DNA from: Taenia hydatigena
Lineage: Eukaryota; Platyhelminthes; Cestoda; Cyclophyllidea; Taeniidae
Reading direction: 5' to 3'
Length of the DNA stretch: 64,000 bases
NCBI GenBank assembly: GCA_036345935.2
Contig: JADWOT020000009.1
Location: 10,445,899-10,509,898 of the forward strand
Every line of letters begins with the position of its first letter. Positions within the stretch are counted from its first letter, which is position 1. The notes beneath the pieces were generated by a model, which made no database searches, was not told the origin of the DNA, and saw nothing but the letters and a program-made list of their open reading frames with translations. Both the position numbers and the translations under genes were made by a program. Of this stretch, positions 26,669 through 39,100 are shown piece by piece.

Positions 26669-28537
26669 ATGCTCAAATCTCAAACCACTGATGATATCGG
26701 TAGTACCGCCAACAAAATCGACACCTCTGACAGCAACCCAGATCGGCGTAGGTCACCTTTCATCAATTTTTTCGTTTCCATTTGGACGCGGATTAAATTC
26801 ATCTTCACAAGTGCACTGGGTGATGTCTGTGATTGCTCTGTGTCCTCCAAAAACAGGCCCTCAAACGGTGACTCCTCCGTCAAAGGTGATGAAGATTGTG
26901 CTGAGGCGACTTCCAGCGAATTAAACAAATCGCCATCGAATGTCACTGATCAGGAGCCTAGCAAGTGTGTCCTCCTTCACACCATTGCAGAGGAGGGCAG
27001 TGATGATCTCAGATCCGAGCAAACACTGCCTCCTCAATCATCCGAGGCCGCCGTTTCCCTCTTGCTTAGAGAGTCATCTCAGCATCTAAGAAACTCCTAT
27101 GACACGCTCGAGGCTTCCGAGCCGATTGCGGAGGAGCATTTGGAGTCCGTGGAACTCATGGCTGAGGGACCTTTTTCAACTGCCATTGCTTTCGCTCATC
27201 CTATCATGATGGCAAGTGTTGCACCACAGGCTCACTTTTCCAAGTTGCTTCAGGTTGCTGAAAAATTGCATGCCTGTGAAGTGCCCTCCATAACGGAGGA
27301 GGAAATTATTGTGGAGGACAATTACCCTGCCGAAAGTGTTTGCTCATCTTGCGAGGTCTTAAATGATACAGAATGCTCCAGTCCACTTACAATTCTCGGA
27401 AGGTTGCACACCAAATTAAAAAATGGAGATTTAACTACCGAGGAGTATGGTCAATTGGCCACTTCCGTAATCACCTCTACTATACCCAGGAACCTTTCCG
27501 ACTCCGCTGAGACTCGAAAGCCTCCTGGAACAAATCAGCTTTACGCCTGGCAACTTCCTCCTCCCTTACCTGCACCTGATCCAGCTGAAGAGATGTTGCC
27601 TCACAGCCAGCAGGCAGTAATTGATACAACGGACCCTGGTTTTTTTGTAGATTTGGTGATTTCAGACGCAGTCGAGAAGGTATGGCATGGGTCAGACTCT
27701 GACTATGCTAGGAACAAAATCATTGAACAGAGGCCTTCCTGCATAGATCAAGTCGACAATTGCTCCTCATTACTGGGAGGTTCCCTCCATATTAACCTGC
27801 CCCTAGCCTGCGATATCTCCTATGATGGCCTTCAAACAGCCAGTCTGGATAGGATACACAGTCCCGCCGCACACAGTCCCAATAAAGCCATACGCTCAAA
27901 GCGAAGCAGTTCCCTCAAATCCGAACGGTCTCCTGACGACACACCGTGTCGGAAGATTGTTCGATTTGCAGACTCCTTGGGTCTTGACTTGGCTACCGTA
28001 AGACAGGTTAAAGATTCAGACCATCCACCCTTGATTCCAGCCTCAGCAACTTTTGATCTCAATCTAGACACAGAGAAAAGTTTCAGTTCACTGGGTGCCA
28101 AGCAGTTCCAGATATGCTTCCCTCAACCTGGTGCTTCACCCATCTTCATGCATAGAGTTCTCAATTCCTTTGTGTGTCTTGAAAACGCCAGAGTGGATTC
28201 TTCTAGGGGTCTTTTGACTGGAACAATCAGAGTCAAGAGTGTGGGCTTTGAAAAGAAGGTTGCCGTGCGAATAACCTATGACAACTGGTCCACTTTCTTT
28301 GAAATACCCGCTTCCTATGTGCAAGACTCACACGACGGTACAACCGATAGATTTTCCTTCTGCGCAGTCTTCCCTTCTTCTATGGTGGCCAACGATCGAG
28401 CCCAGTTTGCAATACGCTATGAAACACACTCGGGAGTTACATACTGGGACAATAATCTCGGCGAGAACTACACCATTCATTGCTATGCCAAGGCCACTGA
28501 TGTGGCCGGAGATGGCTCCTGGATTCACTACCTTTGA
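26669..28537 (+). CDS. PPP1R3: protein phosphatase 1 regulatory subunit 3-like, glycogen targeting
   Basis: Scaffold that brings protein phosphatase 1 to glycogen, favouring dephosphorylation and activation of glycogen synthase. It is one uninterrupted frame of 622 codons. ATG 26669 has a stop (TAA) directly before it in frame. What is seen: an acidic, low-complexity N-terminal two thirds; the PP1 docking motif KIVRF at residues 429-433, inside CRKIVRFADSLGLDLATV, which carries the FADxxGxxL extension typical of PPP1R3 proteins; and a CBM21 domain from about residue 501 to 612 (VCLENARV, LTGTIRVKSVGFEKKVAVR, YWDNNLGENY). The WDNN..NY signature is the glycogen-binding end of CBM21. It is longer than the vertebrate liver/muscle short forms (about 280-320 residues) and shorter than PPP1R3A. 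Which vertebrate paralogue it matches cannot be told. Confidence 0.93.
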   Translation: MLKSQTTDDIGSTANKIDTSDSNPDRRRSPFINFFVSIWTRIKFIFTSALGDVCDCSVSSKNRPSNGDSSVKGDEDCAEATSSELNKSPSNVTDQEPSKCVLLHTIAEEGSDDLRSEQTLPPQSSEAAVSLLLRESSQHLRNSYDTLEASEPIAEEHLESVELMAEGPFSTAIAFAHPIMMASVAPQAHFSKLLQVAEKLHACEVPSITEEEIIVEDNYPAESVCSSCEVLNDTECSSPLTILGRLHTKLKNGDLTTEEYGQLATSVITSTIPRNLSDSAETRKPPGTNQLYAWQLPPPLPAPDPAEEMLPHSQQAVIDTTDPGFFVDLVISDAVEKVWHGSDSDYARNKIIEQRPSCIDQVDNCSSLLGGSLHINLPLACDISYDGLQTASLDRIHSPAAHSPNKAIRSKRSSSLKSERSPDDTPCRKIVRFADSLGLDLATVRQVKDSDHPPLIPASATFDLNLDTEKSFSSLGAKQFQICFPQPGASPIFMHRVLNSFVCLENARVDSSRGLLTGTIRVKSVGFEKKVAVRITYDNWSTFFEIPASYVQDSHDGTTDRFSFCAVFPSSMVANDRAQFAIRYETHSGVTYWDNNLGENYTIHCYAKATDVAGDGSWIHYL

Positions 28538-28872
28538 GGGCTGAAAGCCATACTCCAACGCACACAACCACAGGTCTCTAGCAGTCTTTCGAAAGTGACT
28601 TCAGATGTCCCTCCTACTCTTCCTCTCTCACGCTTCCTATTCTTGTCCGATTCTACCATTATTTTCGGTGACCTGTTTCAATGTTGAAATTTAATCCAGT
28701 GCGAGCCAAAAATGGAACCAAAACGCCAATCTTAGCCTGCTTGCGTTCTCGCTCTCTTTCCAGCCTTCATCCACTTTCATGGCATAAATTTCGATTCCCT
28801 CCACCGTATGCGATTCGAACATGCTGTCAGAGGAAACACCATCAATATCATGTATTTTGTAAATGAGACCAT

Positions 28873-28878
28873 TAATAA
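28873..28878 (+). terminator. poly(A) signal AATAAA
   Basis: AATAAA about 335 bp after the stop codon of the PP1 subunit gene, in ATTAATAAATTTACC. A plausible 3' end signal. Confidence 0.5.
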
Positions 28879-31800
28879 ATTTACCTACAGTCTTGTACTA
28901 AGAGGTTGGCCGAGCACTTCCTTCCAGTCGTCCTCTGGCTGGCCATTAATGGATGCGCACTGATGCAGAGAATATGGCCAACGTCTAGTCCCCCAAGCAG
29001 TAATTAGAAGTAGCTTTGGCTTCCAGTAATCCCATATACTGATAGAGACTAGGCTAAATTGGGTAAAATTAACCATGGGGATTCTGGACAGACGACATAT
29101 CGAGAAGCAACTAGGGGGGCACAAGCATCACCATGGGCTATAAGGTTGGTAATTCGGTGGGGATGTTAGTATCGCCGGGAAAATAGTCTAAACTGTGGCC
29201 GGAACGAATCGTCAGATCCCAAAGCCTCGTGTGTAAATCTGGTAACACGCAGGGAGAGACAAATTTTGAACCATTTCGGCAAACAAAAAGCGGGTTTTTT
29301 GTAGGCAGTCAGTCAAGGCGTATTATATTTCGATTCGATGGCCAAGCTGGATGTACGGTCATCATTATAAAAAACAGTTCTTCGTTGTCGGACTTGATTC
29401 ACCTACTTTTTCCTCCATTGTTTTGTAGCCCCTTTACTCACCACTTCAATTAAATTGCTAAGTTTAGAGAGTGTCTCCATTAGCCACCTTTTCAGCTAAA
29501 TTGTAGGCTCTTTTTATTCAATCAAGTTACGAGTGAGTGATTTGCGCCCTTCCTGTTTTGAAAGTGCTAAGGTATTTTAAAATGAGCTTCTAGAATCTGA
29601 GGAGTGAAATTTTGCACAGTTTGGTGATAGAGCACCTTGTAATTTGCATAAACGGGAAAGTCTAACTCTAGTAAATATGCAGAATTTTTTACTAGTAGAG
29701 GAGCTACCTCCATCATATTAAAATTATCATTCGAGTTTGATGTTCCCCCTTCCAACAAAAGGGCTTAGTTGTCCAGCTCATTTGTTGATTTGTTGCTTAG
29801 GTTCGGGCTGGAACCGCTAATTAGACCATTCCCATTGAAAGTGCAAAATGAATTGGTATTTTCATCAGCGACCATGTTTTGGTGATATTGTCCAGCTTCA
29901 AGTTGATTGGCTCCTTGATGCTCTTACATTAATAATGTCTCATACAAGGACATGGTATCTGAATTAAACAAAAGCGATTCAATTTTCTGCCGTGACTGTT
30001 TGTTCAGAGCAATAGTGATTCCAGATTTGGGAGTATAAAGAGAATTTTGGTCGAAATATGGCACCCGCGCCCTTGAGAACGCTATCTTCAGTATTTACTA
30101 AAATTCACAAAGATCAAGTCTACGTCCACTTTACCATTTAATGTCTTTCCGAATTTTCGTAACTCATATCCCAGAAGTTCGTGGGGGGATCAAATTAGCA
30201 ATCTGTCATTAGACCACCAGGAGACTCGGACTACATACTGACAGCCAAGCACTGAGGCATAGTAAGTAATAACCGTTGAAGAAAATAAATCAACATTAGC
30301 TAAAATCTATTGAAGGCTCAAATGAAAGGAAACTTGGATTGTTTGAATGAGCTATTCATGTTAGGTTTCGACACTCGTGCACCGTTGAAATTATTGAAAC
30401 AGCTCTGGTCCTCGTGATCTCAAGAAATGTTGCAATCTATTTAGAGTTAGAGCCAATGCATTCAGCTTTCCGTGAGGCTTATTAAAAAACATGAACCCGA
30501 AATTTTGTAGACATGTTTTGAAGTGGGAGAGAATCTTCAGAATAACAAAGCGAGAAAATGCTGACAGAATCAAAGCCCTCAAAAGAAACACAGGGGTAGT
30601 GTTTTTATTTTCTACTGCTACCTTCCACTGAGGCAATAAATAAAAATCAGGAGGAAAGTACAACTGAACTAATCAGAAAACGGTTTTTTTTCTTCTGTAT
30701 GGAATTCACGTACGCCCTACCTGCCTCACGGGTTAAAAAATGGTATTTGACCTAAAAGGTGTTTGATTGAACAGATTCCATTTCTCGTTTAAGAAATTAA
30801 AATTCTCTTGCGAAACAAAACTTCTTCAAAACAACGCCACGGTCGTACAGAAATACCGTGTAGCTATCTGGTCGTACTCTTATAATCACGGATACACCCA
30901 ATTTTACATACCACGCATCTGCTCTTCTTAAAATATGGCCCTAAAACAACACCATGTTTTTATCTAACATTTAAAATAGCTTTTAAAATGCCAACAATTC
31001 ATTAATCAAGTGCCCACTTTTGAGTAGTGGTAAGACTCTATCTTTTGCCAGACTCGTCTCTTGCCACTTATAGGTGAATTCAAGCGTTTAAGTGGAAGAG
31101 ACCGTTGCTGAAATGTATTCTCACGTTTGAATTGCTACCTTGCGGTGATGCTTCACCTGATGTGTTCGGCGTTTTCATATCTGTTCAGGTGGAGACGAAC
31201 GCGATCTATTCACGAATATTTGAACAAAAACGCGTCATATTTTAGGCATTTTATAGTAAAACCACTAATTAATAGAAGGAATTAAAAAAGTTTACCCAAA
31301 TCCTCAAAAATCGGTTTTAGTGCACAGATATTATGGTGCGCTAAAAGTATTAGAAGTAATAACTGACAATAGGACCAGCTAAGGGTCTAATGGCTTGGGA
31401 AATAAAAGTATCCGTTATTAAGTGTTACCGAGTTTATAACACCACCTGCCTCCTTGGAAATTCTTTGGATTAACTAGTTATCATCCATAAAAACTTGGAT
31501 GATAAATACACTGGCGGCAGTCAAAACAGACTGCAAAACAACAGTCTTTGAACTCACCGACATTTAACAATCTTTTGTTTAACCTTCAAAGACCACTCGT
31601 CTATTCCAGCTGCCTGTGCGATGGTTAAAAAACTGCTACATTCGAGTGCAGTTCTTTCCTTTTGCATCTTTAAGGTTAAAATACCGCTTTTCAAAGTGCT
31701 CAGATCATTGAATTACTACACTAACTGAGAATTCTACTCCAGGCAATTCCTAACTAAGAGAAATGAATACTTGTGTTGACAATAACAACAGGAAAGGGAC

Positions 31801-32489
31801 TAGTGGTACCCTGCTCTAGATGTAATGCAGTTTCAAAGCTACTGTTTCGAATGTAATTTGTTCTAAGTGCTAGAGTACGAAAGGTAGTCCATTTTCCGGC
31901 TGACGACGTGACAACAGAGAGAAACTTTATTTAGGAATTGTGCACCATTAAAGTTGCTTGTAAACCAATTTTGAATAAAACTGAAATTTCATTGGTTGGG
32001 ATACATAAAATGGCTTAGCCATTTAGACGATCTCTTCTAAAATGCAGTGCTTCATTTAATGTATGTTGGCTTGACGGATTTTACTCTAATCACACATTTT
32101 TTTGAGAACATGCTCCGAGTAACCTTAAAAATCAGCCATGAATATCAACGGTGAGAACATGCACGGCAAAGGTCACTGAGTTGTTTTGAACCAAAAAGGC
32201 AAGATTTTTTAACAAGCGAGAATTAATCATGCTTTGTTGATGCTTCGAGTCACTAAATTTGCTCAAGGGAGTCAACATAGCCTTGAGTTTTGGTTACCAT
32301 TGTTGAAGGACTTTCTGCAAGCTACACATTCCAGGTTTGGGTTACCCAATTTCGAATTTATATGCGGCATAATATAGATTTTCCGTATATGTGGAAATAA
32401 TTCCAAATCCTAAATGATCCAATGCACTAATTGACGTATTGTGAGCCTAGGTAACTTCAAACTGCGGAAATACAAAGGCGCAATTGGCA

Positions 32490-32720
32490 AGTATCCAGTA
32501 ATATATCCCAGAAGCAGCTGCAACATTCGAAGCCTTTGCTGAGGACGAAGGAAGACAATAACACGTACTGGAAGGCATGAGGCATCAGCCGAATGCCGTG
32601 TCACCCTGAAGGAGTACAATGGTGGAGCCTTAAGTGCTCCTGTGTTTAAAATAAAGCATTGCACAGCAGTTTTTTTTTCTCCCAAAGGGTGTGCTTAACT
32701 GATCAGTTTTTTTTCGGGAC
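32490..32720 (+). repeat. dispersed repeat, copy 3 (partial, intergenic)
   Basis: Matches the first half of copies 1 and 2: ACATTCGAAGCC..GAGGACGAAGGAAGACA, CCCTGAAGGAGTACAATGG, AAATAAAGCATTGCACAG. A weaker relative (CTGAAGGTGGTACAATGGCG) lies near 19197-19216. Confidence 0.5.
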
Positions 32721-33460
32721 AATTTGGGACATTCCCCGGCAATCAGACCAGATGGCGGTAGGCCAGAAGCCCACGACTGTTGTGCCGACCTGGAGGAAGG
32801 CATGGCGATATTGTTGGCAGATGCGAACAATAGATCATGTTCAATAGTTACAAACCTTGTATTTAAGTTAATTGGAAATCTTGGTGTTAAATTTTTGCTC
32901 TCTCTTCTAGTGAGATTTTCAAACCAACTGTTTTGTTTGTCGGGATCCCTTAATGTCATTAGGTGGTGGGGAAAAAGTCGCAATGCATTAAGATGAGGTA
33001 GCAAAAAACTCGTCCCTAATTTATCTTTGACTTTGTAATGTACACAAAGTAAGGAAGCCCGAGGAATGCGATGCAGCTTTGGAGAAGACGGTCGGTTTTA
33101 TGTCGTCCTTGCAATCATGGACATGCAGTTCCACAAATAGAAGGAGTGAATAATTGGCTACTAGCAAATACTCCGCTGGTTTATTCACGATGCAGTTTTT
33201 CGAATAAGGATCAAAAGTTGTGCAGTTTACGCTTGAAATAAATTTTCGATCAAAGTTAGGAAAGTAAGGGGGAGGTAACCACCTGTAGTTCACATGTCTG
33301 TAAGGGAAGCGGAGTTCTTTGAAAGCGGTCGTTTCATTTATGGTAGACCATTTATTGAAAGCTGGACCATATCTTAAAGGATGTCAGTAAAAATGATAAG
33401 TTGTAATTTATTTCAAAATGGAGAAAGTGAATCTAGTGGTGGCAAAGTTGGGAATGTTGC

Positions 33461-33530
33461 AAGAAGAGCGTAGAGAGAGGAGGAGGGAGGAAGAGGGAGA
33501 AGGGAGGAGAGAGGAGGAGGAGGAGGAGGC
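33461..33530 (+). repeat. purine-rich GAGG/GGA tract
   Basis: Imperfect run of AGAGAGGAGG and GGAGGAGGAGG units, about 70 bp, nearly pure A/G. Confidence 0.85.
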
Positions 33531-35005
33531 GACTAGAAACCTTCAAGCACCCATGTCGCGCCTTCTTTCACCACTTGAGACGATAATGCATTTAAATTTT
33601 TTCAGCATCCCAAAATCGTGAAGGCCAAGAAAAGTCAATTCCGTCATTATTAGCCCTTCCACAGGGGAAGTCATTGCTGGAATGTTGGAGTTGGATGCGT
33701 TCTTTCGTGTTACAATAAAAGGACCCTTCAACGGAATTGGCTTTAAGAAGCCTGGCCTATGATATTAAGAAGTCCAAACCATACGGCAAGTTGAGATTGA
33801 ATTGAAGTCAAGGCCAAGCAGTGACAACACGATGACTGCATATCGGCGGTGGCTTTGATCCTATAGACTAATAAATTAAAACCACTGGTGAAGGTCGTGA
33901 ATTTGACACAGAGTGACCTTGACAATCACATTACTCGTCGGAGGTGGATGATGGCAAAGGCATGATCAGTAAGCCCCTCGTTTAAATGTTGATAGTAAAG
34001 GCTTGAGATAATGTAAACAAGCAGTAGTAGCAAAAAAACGTGATAAAAATTGGTCAAACTGAAATAGGTGATTACTGAGGCCCCCAACACCCGTGAAAAC
34101 CATCACCTGACCGCGTGTGAAAACCTCACATTGAATTTGGCTGACATGGTGCATGACTAACGTCATCATCCTCTTCTTAGTGTGTCCCAAGTGGTTTTAC
34201 CATCCATCGAAAGATTAAGTCGTTGTCAAGACTTGTGTGTGTGATACTGATGCGCCGACAAAGTGGAGCTGTGATTACTTGGCTATTTATTTAGGAAAAA
34301 TGCAAGTCCCGTGCGTTGTTTGTAATAATTTTTAAAGTTAGTTTTACAATGCTTTTTTTGGTCCTAGAAACAATGACCCAAAATTTTTGTCCAATTTTTT
34401 ACCGGGAAAAGTGGACTACGGTGAGACTTTGTAGGTTATCAAAGGATAAACAAAGGCTCGTTCCCAAAACGACAGAGACTAAGGCGAAGAGTCGGCAGGT
34501 TTGCAATGCTGACCGTCTATTTAATCCTTCGTTTTGATTTCGCGGATACTTAAGGCTCTACTTTCGTACCTCCGCTGGGTGGTATAGCCGCCGGGGCGTA
34601 TCAGCCGCCCTTCAGCCCTTCTGCACGTCAGTAAAGCATATTCTACCGCAGCGAAAACGACCACGAAGAACAGGTGCCACGATTTCTATTACTGAATGCG
34701 GAACGTCAAAATGATGGAGATGGGAGGATGTGACGACTGTTGACTGAAGGTTTGAAAATGGCGTCCGTGCTCTGCGAGACCACTCTTAATACTGGCTGTG
34801 AACTATTTCGAAAAGTTCGGCATGCTGGTGTCTGCGGCGTCTGGATGAGGATGGTAATTAAGTAGGCGGTACCTCCTCCTCCACCTCTCTACCAGCTGAA
34901 TAGAATCCAGATGGATAAGGCTGGAGCGCACTAGAGCGACATTTCTCCAACAAAACAAACCTCAAACTATGGTGAAATTGCCGAGCGTGATCAGCGGCGT
35001 TGTGG

Positions 35006-35358
35006 TCAAAGATCCACCCAGTTGCACGCAGCTTCCACAACTGGTGTGGTTGTTTCGCTGGCACTTTCTGTTACAGCACCGACTACGCTGAATATTTTGT
35101 TGACGGAAGAAGAGGTCGCTAACGAATCGATTCAAAAGTAGTCTCCCGGAAGTTGTGAAAATATTAATACCAGTAGAAAGCACATTGCAATGGAGCTACA
35201 ATGTGTCAACAAGTAGTCATATGAAGTGCTTTTGAAGGAAGCCTATTCAACTCACCCTTCTGCACAATCGCAATTGCTTGACGCGCTGCATCGATAGAAA
35301 CCGGGCCAGTTAAAGCTGCCATCCACCGCTATGACATCAGGCTTGAGATGAGTGGCGA
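35006..35358 (-). CDS. tentative two-exon fragment of an unrecognised gene
   Basis: Minus strand. The exon at 35358-35256 sits between TTTCATTGCAG and GTGAGT. It encodes ATHLKPDVIAVDGSFNWPGF, then YRCSASSNCDCAE, a short Trp/Cys-rich segment. A second exon at 35087-35006 (acceptor AATATTCAG) fits its phase and encodes VVGAVTESASETTTPVVEAA, then CNWVDL and a stop. Both lie just downstream of the malic enzyme gene on the same strand. The plus strand also has open frames here, so strand and reality are uncertain. No function proposed. Confidence 0.3.
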
Positions 35359-35879
35359 CTGCAATGAAACGACTAGTTAATCCGACTCGATCCCATGTGA
35401 CAGGTGGTACTCCTCAAACCACTGCTCTGTAGCCGACTCCATCCAGGAGAATGCACAACCCAACAGAGGCCTCCAAGGACCAAGCGTATCTCAAACCGAG
35501 ATTCAGCTCTTAAAGATGCAAAACTACTACCACTACTACCTTTGGCGTATTTTGACCGAAGATATCACCCCCATCAGTGAGGCCTAGTAAAACCAAATCA
35601 CCCCAGCATGAACCACAAAAAGCGCATAAACCTATAAACCCAGAAGTGACACTCAAAAGTCACCCAAACGTTCCAAAGAGTCTACTGCAAGAGGTGAACG
35701 CACAAACTGAACCGGAGGCAAAGGACAAAGAGGGAGACAGAAATACGGAGAGCAACAATAACTACGGAGGGGGAAGAGCGAATAACAGCTTACGCGTAAC
35801 TATAAAAAACAGTGAGGGTGAGTGGCGGGTAGAGTCAAAACACCGATTGCATTCGCCATCAACACTCAGGCTGCCAGCC

Positions 35880-36119
35880 TCACTGCGAGGGCCAATCGTA
35901 GGAGTCTGGTGTGAAGTCTACGTAGGAGGGATCGTAGGTGAAGCTGTGGATAAACTCCACCTTGTCCTCAGGTTCGGGGTGGTATTGAGCAGTACCGTTG
36001 GCGAACGATTTCGTCACCAACTCGACAGCAACCTTGTGTGCCACTTCACGCAGCTTCTTTACTGGTGGATAAGTACTGCCTACTGCCAAGTCCTCCTCCG
36101 TCACCATATCCGCCACCGT
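35880..36119 (-). CDS. malic enzyme exon 12 with stop
   Basis: Acceptor TCGTTCTAG. Encodes [20 protein letters not shown] and [15 protein letters not shown], ends DSYDWPSQ and TGA at 35882-35880, where the family normally ends. The 213-codon plus-strand frame over it is a shadow. Confidence 0.93.
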   Translation of the reverse strand, partial: TVADMVTEEDLAVGSTYPPVKKLREVAHKVAVELVTKSFANGTAQYHPEPEDKVEFIHSFTYDPSYVDFTPDSYDWPSQ

Positions 36120-39100
36120 CTAGAACGAAACAAACTGTACTTAATCAGATCACCGAAACAACCATGCGATACCACGACCTGCCAGCACACCTTAGCGGCT
36201 GCAAGGAAGAGATCTTGAGTAATAGGGCGAATGAGAGCGGATGTGACAGCCATGGCAAAACCTGGAAAGACGTAGTAGTTGTTGCCCTGACTTGGATAAT
36301 ACTTCTGACCCGAAGGAAGTTGAATGGTGGGGAAGGGTGAACCACTCACGAAAATGCAGCGGCACTGAAATGTAACCACAGATAGTTAAGTTATAAATAC
36401 CAGACTTCAAAGATCCGTCCGCTGATTTAAAAAAAGTAGAAATTTGGTGGCCACTGTAACATTAGCAATGAGTACACGAGCGCAAGGGATGTTTACAAAA
36501 CTCGATTTGTGTAAAAGTAAAACAAGCAACAGCACGTGCAAATGAAAAGGTCGATCGAGGCAAATGAAAGCATTACATACCTCCGTTGATTTGAATGCTG
36601 ACTCGGCAGTGCACTCAGCCTTCTCAGTGGGGTTACTGAGAGCAAAAATGACAGGTCTTTTGTTGAAATTCGCCATCAGATTGAGCACTTCCCGGGTGAA
36701 CGCATGTGGAACAGCAGCAGCGCCTGATGGAAAACACTAGCGTAAGTATGCGCTACTTCAAAAACGGTATTTAATGCCTTTGCAGCCATGATCCAACTCA
36801 ACACCATTTGGAGACCTTGCGCCATGACAAAGCAACTAATGTTATTAAAGAATTCGTTAGCATCCACCCATAAGTACCAAAAATACTGCTTCATATTTTA
36901 AGCACAAAACGAATGAGCTTTTGCTAGACGGAATGGTTCTAGTGTCCACGATATCAGCCAAATTTTGCGGAGCATCATACCGATTCCTTTTTATTTAAGC
37001 GTGTTATATAGCTGGAGGAATTACCTACTTAACTACTCGCGTATTTCACTGCAGGATGTGGTGCTGATCATTGCGTCGCTACTAAAACAGACACAGCCAT
37101 ACCAAAAAAAAACAAAATCCGAGAAAATCGAATAACCTACCAATCAAGACAGAGGGCTTGATTTGAGTGATGGCGGTGTTCAGGCGATCCACAGGCCCAA
37201 GATCGTCACGAACAAAGGGAAGCTTGTGTGGCTCCGCCACTCCCTGAGGACGGCTCTATTACGAACGATGATGGTTATTTGATCAGTTTTGCATATCCAC
37301 ATCCAGATAAGCAATGTGCCAATTATTAAAGTGTCTGCAATGCCTGATAAACTTTGAAAGCGATTCTACACAAACAACAAGTGTTTAGTGCCAACACCTT
37401 ATTGAGGCGACTAAACTATTCACAAATTAAACTGAAACAATGCCATCTTGAAAAACAGCCGAGTTAACCTTGACGAGGAGTCCCTTGGAGTCCATCATAT
37501 AGATTCGTGAATAAGCCTGCGCCTCCGAAGCTCCTTCATCCTTCATCGCAGAAACGAGAATGTTGGCAATGCCAGTGGCAGCCTACGCGGGAAAAGAATG
37601 CAAATTACACACCGCTAGGCTACTAACCATTTGCTAGTAAAGTGTATTGCAGAGAAAAGCTAGTGAACTTCGTCCAACTCACGTTGCCAGCTCCGTAAAA
37701 GAGGAACTTGTTGTCAATTAGACGCGTCTTTGTAATGCGTGTGGAAGAAATGAGGCCAGCCAAGGCAACGGCAGCGGCACCTTGGAAGGTTAAGGCAGAA
37801 AAACTAGCCCATTAACTGCGAACAACTGAAGTACAACTATGGGTTAGCTACCGTACAACAGAAAATACAACATCAACCTGCGATGACAAGTCTTGGACAA
37901 AAGAGAAGCGGACCAAATTACAATGAAAAGGAATGAAGAATCAAGAAGCACCTAAGAGCGAATTCATCGAGCATACCAATCAACACATAAACAGAGCTGA
38001 TGAGACCGTCATTTTTTGTGTAAGTCTACACTCAATAATGACTCTGGGGAGCCTGCCCATCAAAAGCACACAGACTTCAATCGCTTAAGGTGCCATCACG
38101 CCTCACGTGATAGCCATTAACACCTCACTTGTGGATGCATTGTCCATCAACACATGAGGGATAGTTTACAGTGAAGTCGACCCGTGCCCATTTGAAGTCA
38201 ATCACACAACGATGGAGTTAATCTGCTAACTTCATTTAAGGCCCCACAGCTATATCAGCTACCAACAATGCTAGACTGACAGGGAGCGAAACGATCCGAC
38301 TCCAAACAGGACTCTGGATCACATATACAGGGTGTAAAATGTGGCATTAAATGTTGCTACCTGCAAAAAAGTAAATGCTAAATCAGAGAACAAATAAAAA
38401 CGAAACATAGGGGAGAGCGCCCATGTGCGATCAATGGTCACACGCGCAGCTGTTTGGGGAAGGACAACCTAGACAAAGCTAAATAACAAACCTGGTGTTT
38501 TTACATTCGAAGAAAGGCGAGGAAAAGAAAAGAAAGCGGTAAGCAAAGCAATTAACAAATGAATGCGAGGAGTAAAAGCGCAAAAGTGCTGCAACAAATG
38601 CATTCCACAACACCAAACAAGCATGCATTTCGTTAACTTGTTCTACATCCCCTCTGTGTAATGCTGATAAGCTAATAACTTAACTGTCAACAAAACTCAA
38701 AGCTGCAGTAGAATGTTTAGCATAAGGTAAATGAAATATGGGAGTGGCAAAATACTTCGCGAAATTGGGGGCAAGGAAGGTAAACAATAAATGGTTAGTC
38801 AAAATTTAAAGGAGTTGGAGTAAAATACAACTACCTTGGATGTCATCATTGAACACGATGTAGTTCTTTCCATAGCGCTCTAAGAAGGCATAGCTATTCT
38901 TGTTTGTCATATCCTCGAACTGAACCGCAACATTAGGACCATATCTGTGAAAATATACAATGAATTAAACATTCATGCCCAAGCACTTGAAAGCGCCCAT
39001 CGCGTAAATAACCGAGGGTTTATAAAAGCAGTTGCACAGGGCATGGTAACAACACTGTCCGGCGGGTTTTGGAATAAAAACAAGGCCTGACTATTTAGCG

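Larger units (their letters stand above)
28880..34850. other. gene-poor intergenic stretch
   Basis: About 6 kb in which I recognise no gene on either strand. All open frames are short and have no family resemblance. Holds repeat copy 3 and a purine-rich GA/GGA tract at about 33461-33530. Confidence 0.5.

Noticed and set aside
32630..33004. 124-codon minus-strand frame
   Set aside because: Partly inside repeat copy 3; no splice partners or domain resemblance.
35577..36218. 213-codon plus-strand open frame
   Set aside because: Its second half is antisense to the last malic enzyme exon, and it starts at GTG. The first part is kept only as a low-interest finding.
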